In this document: piece after piece, positions 5,552-9,424 of the stretch
Position numbering within the stretch: position 1 is the stretch's first letter
Layout: every line of letters starts with the position of its first letter
Source of the DNA: Pseudomonadota bacterium
GTDB taxonomy: Bacteria > Pseudomonadota > Alphaproteobacteria > Rhizobiales > Beijerinckiaceae
Direction: 5' to 3'
DNA: 9,424 bases
Assembly (NCBI GenBank): GCA_028876585.1
Contig: JAGWRL010000224.1
Location: 1 to 9,424 of the forward strand
Translations under genes and position numbers: made by a program
The notes under the pieces: model-generated
Databases searched by the model: none
What the model saw: the letters and a program-made list of their open reading frames with translations, nothing else
Told to the model about the DNA's origin: nothing

Positions 5552-7273
5552 CTACTTGTTGACGGCGAACACCCAGACGACGCCGCCCTGCGGGACGTCG
5601 GCGTTCCAACCCACCAGTTCGGCCATCAGGCTCTGCTGGAAGGCGGGGTCGACGCCCCAGCCGGACGCCACCGCGATATACTGGGTGCCGTTGACTTCGT
5701 ATGACGACGGCGGCGCCATGATGCCGGAGTTGGTGCGGAAGTGCCACAGCTCCTCGCCGGTCTTGGCGTCGTAGGCGCGGAACATGCGGTCATTGGTGCC
5801 GCCGGCGAACAACAGGCCGCCCGCGGTGGTCAGCACCGAACCCCAGTTCATCGAGTTCGAGTACAGATCGCGCCAGGCGCGCTTGCCGGTGTTGACGTCA
5901 TAGGCCTGCAATTCGCCGAAGAAACCCGCCTTCGTATCGACCGAGTAGTTGAAGTCGGGAACCGCGACGCCCGTCCACCATTGACCCAGAACCCGCTTCT
6001 CGACCTTGCCTTCGAAGTTGTTGCAGTGGTTCTCGTTCGAGGGAATGTAGACCATGCCGGTCTTGGGGTTATACGCCTCGAACGGCCAGTCCTTGCCGCC
6101 CCACAGGCCGGGGCAGAACATCGCCTTCTTGCCCGTGGCGGGCTTGTGGGCGAGGTCGACGTCCGGCCGGCCGGTCTTGGGGTCGATGCTCTTGAACACG
6201 TTTTGCGGAACGTAAGCTTCCGATTTCAGGTAGCTGATCGCGCCGTCGTCGCCGCGCCCGAGCCAATAGAGATAGCCGTTGCGTTGCGGCGACAGCAGCC
6301 CCTTGGTCGTCTTGCCGTCGTTCTGGAAATCGACCAGCATCGGCGCGTTCATCGCGTCCCAGTCCCACGATTCGTTCTGGTGGTACTGGAAGTGGCTCTT
6401 GATCTTGCCGGTGTCGCCGTCGAGCGCGAGCGTCGAGGAGGTGTAGAGGTTGTCGCCGGGCCGCTGATCGCCGAACCAGGGCGAGGCGTTGCCGGTGCCC
6501 CAATAGACGGTGTTGCTGTCGGGATCGTAGTTGCCGGTCATCCAGGTCGAGGCGCCGCCGGTCTTCCAGGTGTCGGCCTTCTCCCAGGTCTCGGCGCCGG
6601 GTTCGCCGGGGGCGGGAATGGTGTAGGTCTTCCACGCCGGCTTGCCGGTCTCCGCGTCGAACGCCGCCACGAAGCCGCGCACGCCGAACTCGCCGCCCGC
6701 CACGCCGACGAGCACCTTGCCCTTCACCACCAGCGGGGCCATCGTCATGTAATAGCCGGTCTTCCAATCCTCGACCTTGGCTTCCCAGGCGACCTTGCCG
6801 GTCTTGGCGTCCAGCGCCACCAGCACCGCGTCGAGCGCGGGCAGGAACACCTTGTCGCCATAGAGCGCGACGCCGCGGCTGGTGTTGTGCAGCGCGCTGA
6901 AGCCTTCCGGCAGCTTGCGCTTGTAACGCCACAGGAAATCGCCGGTCGTGGCGTCGAGCGCCATCACCTGGCTATAGGGCGTGGCGACGAACATCACGCC
7001 GTTGTTGACGATCGGCGGCGCTTCGTGGCCGGAATCGACCCCGGTCGAGACGCTCCACACCGGCGTCAGGCCCTTGACGTTGTTCGTATTGACCTGATCG
7101 AGGGCGCTGTAGCTCCAGCCCTGGTAATTGCCGCGGGTCATCAGCCAGTTCTGCGGCTCCGGGTTTTTCAGACGCGCGTCGGTCACCGGGCTGTAGTCGG
7201 CGGCGGCGGCCGTTCCCAGCGCGCCCGCCAGCATCAGCGCGGCCAAGCTGGTCGAAATATGCAGCTTCCTCAT
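5552..7273 (-). CDS. Periplasmic PQQ-dependent alcohol dehydrogenase, methanol/ethanol family, lanthanide-type signature
   Basis: This 573-residue eight-bladed propeller quinoprotein oxidises alcohols (possibly also aldehydes) in the periplasm. A Sec signal peptide ends near AAAA-DYS (residue 25/26). Propeller tryptophan-docking motifs of the form A-x-D-x-x-T-G-x-x-x-W recur at about 105, 153, 204, 457 and 500. Expected active-site residues by family alignment are E195 (GGEFG), W244, N262 (GTGNAS), the catalytic D304 and R331. Two residues after D304 lies D306 (WDWD); in XoxF and ExaF/PedH enzymes this Asp is needed to bind a lanthanide, whereas calcium MxaF has Ala. The vicinal Cys-Cys pair is absent (SALHNTSRG), while C387 and C417 could form the second known disulfide. 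There is no haem motif, so it needs an external acceptor. The ATG at 7273 follows GGAGGAGGG. No cytochrome or pqq gene is in the window; the Rieske gene is 75 bases upstream. Confidence 0.95.
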   Translation of the reverse strand: MRKLHISTSLAALMLAGALGTAAAADYSPVTDARLKNPEPQNWLMTRGNYQGWSYSALDQVNTNNVKGLTPVWSVSTGVDSGHEAPPIVNNGVMFVATPYSQVMALDATTGDFLWRYKRKLPEGFSALHNTSRGVALYGDKVFLPALDAVLVALDAKTGKVAWEAKVEDWKTGYYMTMAPLVVKGKVLVGVAGGEFGVRGFVAAFDAETGKPAWKTYTIPAPGEPGAETWEKADTWKTGGASTWMTGNYDPDSNTVYWGTGNASPWFGDQRPGDNLYTSSTLALDGDTGKIKSHFQYHQNESWDWDAMNAPMLVDFQNDGKTTKGLLSPQRNGYLYWLGRGDDGAISYLKSEAYVPQNVFKSIDPKTGRPDVDLAHKPATGKKAMFCPGLWGGKDWPFEAYNPKTGMVYIPSNENHCNNFEGKVEKRVLGQWWTGVAVPDFNYSVDTKAGFFGELQAYDVNTGKRAWRDLYSNSMNWGSVLTTAGGLLFAGGTNDRMFRAYDAKTGEELWHFRTNSGIMAPPSSYEVNGTQYIAVASGWGVDPAFQQSLMAELVGWNADVPQGGVVWVFAVNK

Positions 7274-7315
7274 GTTTCCCTCCTCCGTGGATTATGTTTT
7301 TCGCACTTCGCCTCA

Positions 7316-7339
7316 GCCGGACATCAAAACCCTTCCGGC
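7316..7339 (-). repeat. Weak inverted repeat between the Rieske and PQQ dehydrogenase genes
   Basis: GCCGGA (7316-7321) and TCCGGC (7334-7339) are reverse complements around a 12-base loop, ten bases after the Rieske stop. The stem is short and the loop long, with no U-run. It may be a minor processing or attenuation structure inside the 75-base gap, or chance. Confidence 0.25.
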
Positions 7340-7348
7340 GAAAGTAGG

Positions 7349-7933
7349 TCAGGCCGGATCGACGCCAAGGCGGGCCGTAAAGGCGCCGGCGACGATCAGC
7401 AGGCCATTTTCGGACTTCAACGGCAGCGCGGCCAGATGGCGCGGGGCCGGCCCAAACAACAGTTCAGCATTATTCTTCGGGTCGTAAGTCGAACCATGGC
7501 AGGAACAGACGAAAGCCTTGCGCTCGGCCGACCACATATTGACCGGACAGCCCTGATGCGTGCAGACGCCGGAATAGGCGACGACCCCGTCGGCGGCGTG
7601 CGCGCGGGTCTCGTCGCTGAGGCCCTCCTCGCCGACGCGCGCCACGATTATCAGATTGAGCCGCGATTCGTCGCGCACGAGGCCCTTCGGATCGGCGGGA
7701 AAGGCCTGCGCTTGCGGCCCGCCCAGCTCTAGATCCTCGACACGAACCGGCTTGCCCTCGTGGGGGCCGTCAAAGAAAACCAGATGGTCGCCGATCTGCG
7801 GCCGCATCGAGGCCGGATCGACCGGATCGTCGGCGCGCGCCCCCGTAACCGCCCACGGCGTCAGGGCGAGAATGGCTTTCAACAAGCCGCGCCGCCCGAC
7901 ACGCCAACCCCCCTGCAAGCTTCGCTCTTGCAT
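7349..7933 (-). CDS. Tat-exported Rieske (2Fe-2S) protein
   Basis: This 194-residue protein has a Tat signal near the N-terminus (GRRGLLKA, twin arginines at 14-15, followed by a hydrophobic segment ending ARA-DDP). It then has a Rieske domain with CTHQGC (C124, H126, C129) and CSCHGS (C143, C145, H146). C124, H126, C143 and H146 are the cluster ligands; C129 and C145 are positioned for the disulfide that stabilises high-potential bc1-type Rieske centres. The signal could be cleaved or kept as a membrane anchor. There is no cytochrome b or c1 gene next to it, so this is a stand-alone Rieske, and its position at the head of the minus-strand cluster suggests it shuttles electrons for the dehydrogenases downstream. 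I chose the ATG at 7933; a TTG at 7963 in frame would add ten residues but is less likely. AioB-like or PetA-like paralogues are alternatives. Confidence 0.9.
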   Translation of the reverse strand: MQERSLQGGWRVGRRGLLKAILALTPWAVTGARADDPVDPASMRPQIGDHLVFFDGPHEGKPVRVEDLELGGPQAQAFPADPKGLVRDESRLNLIIVARVGEEGLSDETRAHAADGVVAYSGVCTHQGCPVNMWSAERKAFVCSCHGSTYDPKNNAELLFGPAPRHLAALPLKSENGLLIVAGAFTARLGVDPA

Positions 7934-8386
7934 CTTTGCGTTCCCATCCCCTGTATTGGCCAAAAGTCTATGCCGATCACACGATCGATGTCTAGCCCCT
8001 TGTTGCGTGTTTTTTCGAAATAGATCGGTTCATTTGTAGTCTTTGTTGCGATAACAAAAAACGTTCTCGCGCGTGAGTCATGTTAACGACATTACAACCA
8101 CTTAGCCGAAGGACAGCGACAGCGTTATATGAAATAGTGATCGCAACGAATCGACGCACAACTGCACGGCATCTCGCTGCGGCCCGAATTCCCGCCTGAG
8201 TTGTCGCGGTCCTGGTCGGCGCCGACTTTCGCAGCCAGGCTCGTTCCGCCTCACCATATTGGCCGTCATCCCGCGGCCGCCCGTCGCCAGCATCGCGCAA
8301 GTCGGCGGTCTTAGGGTCCGGCGCCGTCGCGCGGAGACGGCGGCGATTCAGGGCGTCATGGCGGCTTTCAAACCACGGTGTCGGCG
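7934..8386. promoter_or_regulatory. Divergent intergenic region with an AT-rich core
   Basis: About 450 bases lie between the minus-strand Rieske cluster and the plus-strand vWA gene. The part from about 7990 to 8160 is clearly more AT-rich than its surroundings and carries short A and T runs, as expected for promoters of both divergent units. I could not define -35/-10 pairs with confidence. On the minus strand TATAAC (8130-8125) is a possible -10. A weak hairpin (CGCCGTC 8322-8328 with GACGGCG 8336-8342) precedes the vWA gene. I found no convincing gene, though a 29-codon frame at 8081-7992 on the minus strand exists without a ribosome binding site. Confidence 0.5.
8042..8058. promoter_or_regulatory. 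Operator-like palindrome TTTGTT-N5-AACAAA
   Basis: Perfect 6-bp half sites (8042-8047 and 8053-8058) are separated by GCGAT, about 110 bases upstream of the Rieske start and inside the AT-rich core. The size and symmetry suit a dimeric helix-turn-helix regulator. No regulator gene is adjacent, so the identity of any binder is unknown. Confidence 0.35.
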
Positions 8387-8390
8387 ATGA
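8358..8390 (+). CDS. Possible 10-codon leader peptide overlapping the vWA start
   Basis: An ATG at 8358, preceded by CAGGG at about six bases, opens a frame encoding MAAFKPRCRR. Its TGA overlaps the vWA ATG as ATGA (8387-8390). The vWA gene has no convincing ribosome binding site of its own, so translational coupling from this mini-frame would explain its initiation. It is short and could be chance. Confidence 0.3.
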   Translation: MAAFKPRCRR

Positions 8391-9028
8391 GCGATCCCGA
8401 TCCGGCCGCGCCCGCCCCGCGCACGCTCAACGTCATCTTCTGCGTCGATTGCTCGGGCTCGATGGCCGGCGAACGCATCGGCGCGGTGAACGCGGCGCTG
8501 CGGTCGATCCTGCCGGCGCTGCGTCGGGCGGCCGAAGGCGATCCCGGCGTCGAAATCCTCGCGCGCGTGCTGGCTTTCGCCGACAAGCCGCAATGGCGGG
8601 TCGCGGGCGAAATGAGCCAACTCGTCGCCGGCGGCGAGACCAATCTCGGTCTGGCGCTGCGCGAGCTTGGCGAAGCGCTTTCCTCGATCGACGCGCTGAC
8701 GCCGGCGGTGGCGATCCTCGTCTCGGACGGATTGCCGACCGACGACGGCGAAGCCGGCCTCGCCGCGTTCGCGCGCCGCCCGCACGCCGCCGAAGCGCTG
8801 CGGATCGCCGTCGCCGTCGGCTCCGACGCCGACATCGACCTGTTGCAGGCTTTTGGCGCGCGACTGCCGCCGCTGCTGGCGCATAATCCCGCGATGCTGC
8901 GCGGTCAGATCGAGTGGGCGACGGCCGCGCTGGTCACGGCCGCCGCGTCGCCGGCCGGCGTCGAGATGCAGGCGCTCGCCGCCGCGGCGGCCAGGCGCAA
9001 CGAACAGATCGGCGAGAGATTATGGTGA
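8387..9028 (+). CDS. von Willebrand factor type A domain protein, TerY-like
   Basis: This 213-residue protein is essentially one vWA domain. The metal-ion-dependent adhesion site is complete: DCSGS (D21, S23, S25) after the strand NVIFCV, T85 in GGETN, and D114 in VSDGLPTDD. The GSMAGERIGAVNAALR stretch after the first motif, and a C-terminal helix resembling the KWVSAS segment of TerY (IEWATAALVTAAA), place it near TerY proteins. These act in tellurite/stress clusters and in TerY-phosphatase-kinase triads. It has no signal peptide or membrane span, so it is cytosolic and probably a metal-dependent protein-binding module. I chose the ATG at 8387, coupled to a possible leader peptide; a GTG at 8378 would add three residues. 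The next gene overlaps its end. No ter genes lie in the window, so its role is unresolved. Confidence 0.85.
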   Translation: MSDPDPAAPAPRTLNVIFCVDCSGSMAGERIGAVNAALRSILPALRRAAEGDPGVEILARVLAFADKPQWRVAGEMSQLVAGGETNLGLALRELGEALSSIDALTPAVAILVSDGLPTDDGEAGLAAFARRPHAAEALRIAVAVGSDADIDLLQAFGARLPPLLAHNPAMLRGQIEWATAALVTAAASPAGVEMQALAAAAARRNEQIGERLW

Positions 9029-9424
9029 GGGCGCGCGCGGCGCGCGGCTGGCTGGCGCCGGTTTCGGCCGCCGAACGGATGGCCGCGATGGAGTTCAACG
9101 CGGAGGATCGCGAAATGATCGCGGTTCTGCGCGGCGTGGTCGATCGGCGCGGAATCGCCGCGCTCGCCAACCGCCGCATGCTCGTCGGCCTGCTGCGCGA
9201 TCATCTGCCGGAGCGCGCGCGGGCGATCCGGCTGTTGATGACGGCTTATGACGGCGGCGCCAGCGCGGCTTTCGCGCAGCATCCGACGCTCGAACCCGAG
9301 GCGCTGGAAAGCCAGGCCCGCTCGCTGACCGGCGAAACCGGCCTGCGCGACGACCTCGCGCGCTGGGCGGTGGGAATCTGGGCGGCGGCGCTCACCCCGC
9401 TTACGCCCGAGCCGCCGCCCGCGC
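9022..9424 (+). CDS. N-terminal part of an uncharacterised protein with a helical domain seen in vWA/kinase-type systems (runs off the window)
   Basis: The frame opens with ATG at 9022, overlaps the vWA stop by seven bases, and remains open for 134 codons to the right edge. Residues about 30-125 are helical and match, by pattern recall only, a domain often seen in bacterial regulatory and conflict proteins. Its hallmarks are LVGLLRDHLPERARAIRLLMTAYDGG near 54-79, and later SLTGETGLRDDLARWAVGIWAAAL near 101-124, compared with the usual RRL-ETGL-ELARWAVESWALAL. A proline-rich stretch begins near 127, so another domain probably follows outside the window. The strong overlap with the vWA gene implies one operon and coupled translation. 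The ribosome binding site is weak (GAGAG). The full product cannot be named. Confidence 0.75.
   Translation, partial: MVRARAARGWLAPVSAAERMAAMEFNAEDREMIAVLRGVVDRRGIAALANRRMLVGLLRDHLPERARAIRLLMTAYDGGASAAFAQHPTLEPEALESQARSLTGETGLRDDLARWAVGIWAAALTPLTPEPPPA

Noticed and set aside
5741..7732. 663-codon open frame on the plus strand
   Set aside because: It is antisense to the PQQ dehydrogenase and Rieske genes, has a biased low-information composition, no family motif and no credible start site.
7934..7963. TTG start (7963) for the Rieske protein
   Set aside because: The ATG at 7933 gives a normal Tat signal peptide; the extra ten residues are not needed and TTG starts are less common.
7992..8081. 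29-codon minus-strand frame in the divergent region
   Set aside because: It has no Shine-Dalgarno upstream and no similarity I can recognise; the region looks like promoter DNA.
8378..8386. GTG start (8378) for the vWA protein
   Set aside because: It adds only three residues and has no better ribosome binding site than the ATG at 8387, which also fits the ATGA overlap.

Overview
The window is GC-rich and tightly packed with genes. Its gene types (a PQQ alcohol dehydrogenase, a Tat-exported molybdenum hydroxylase, an exported Rieske protein) and AGGAGG-type ribosome binding sites suggest an alphaproteobacterium, perhaps a methylotrophic or heterotrophic member of the Rhizobiales. That placement is inference; there is no rRNA or other marker gene here. 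I saw no tRNA, rRNA, CRISPR array, insertion sequence or phage gene.

Layout. Everything from the left edge to about 7933 is on the minus strand, so it is transcribed right to left. In transcription order there are five genes: a Tat-exported Rieske 2Fe-2S protein (7933-7349), a signal-peptide-bearing PQQ alcohol dehydrogenase with the Asp-x-Asp signature of lanthanide-type enzymes (7273-5552), a small unrecognised secreted protein (5445-4999), a two-cluster 2Fe-2S subunit (4909-4460) and a Tat-exported molybdopterin hydroxylase subunit (4458-2143). A perfect GC-rich hairpin lies about 20 bases past the last stop. After a roughly 500-base gap that holds inverted repeats but no gene come an amidohydrolase (1642-149) and, 24 bases further on, the first 41 codons of a Gfo/Idh/MocA oxidoreductase that runs off the left edge. 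To the right of an AT-rich divergent region (7934-8386), the plus strand carries a TerY-like von Willebrand A (vWA) protein (8387-9028). It overlaps the start of a second gene that runs off the right edge.

How the genes may work together. All five redox genes in 7933-2143 appear to encode proteins that act outside the cytoplasm. The simplest reading is a periplasmic two-step oxidation: alcohol to aldehyde by the PQQ enzyme, then aldehyde to acid (or hydroxylation of a heterocycle) by the molybdenum enzyme. The Rieske protein is a candidate electron carrier where a c-type cytochrome would usually be expected. The substrate is unknown. The amidohydrolase/oxidoreductase pair is probably a separate catabolic unit. 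The vWA gene and its partner look like the start of an unrelated regulatory or stress/conflict operon.

Most notable: the Rieske/PQQ/molybdenum cluster, three tandem hairpins between two of its genes, and the vWA operon that continues beyond the window.
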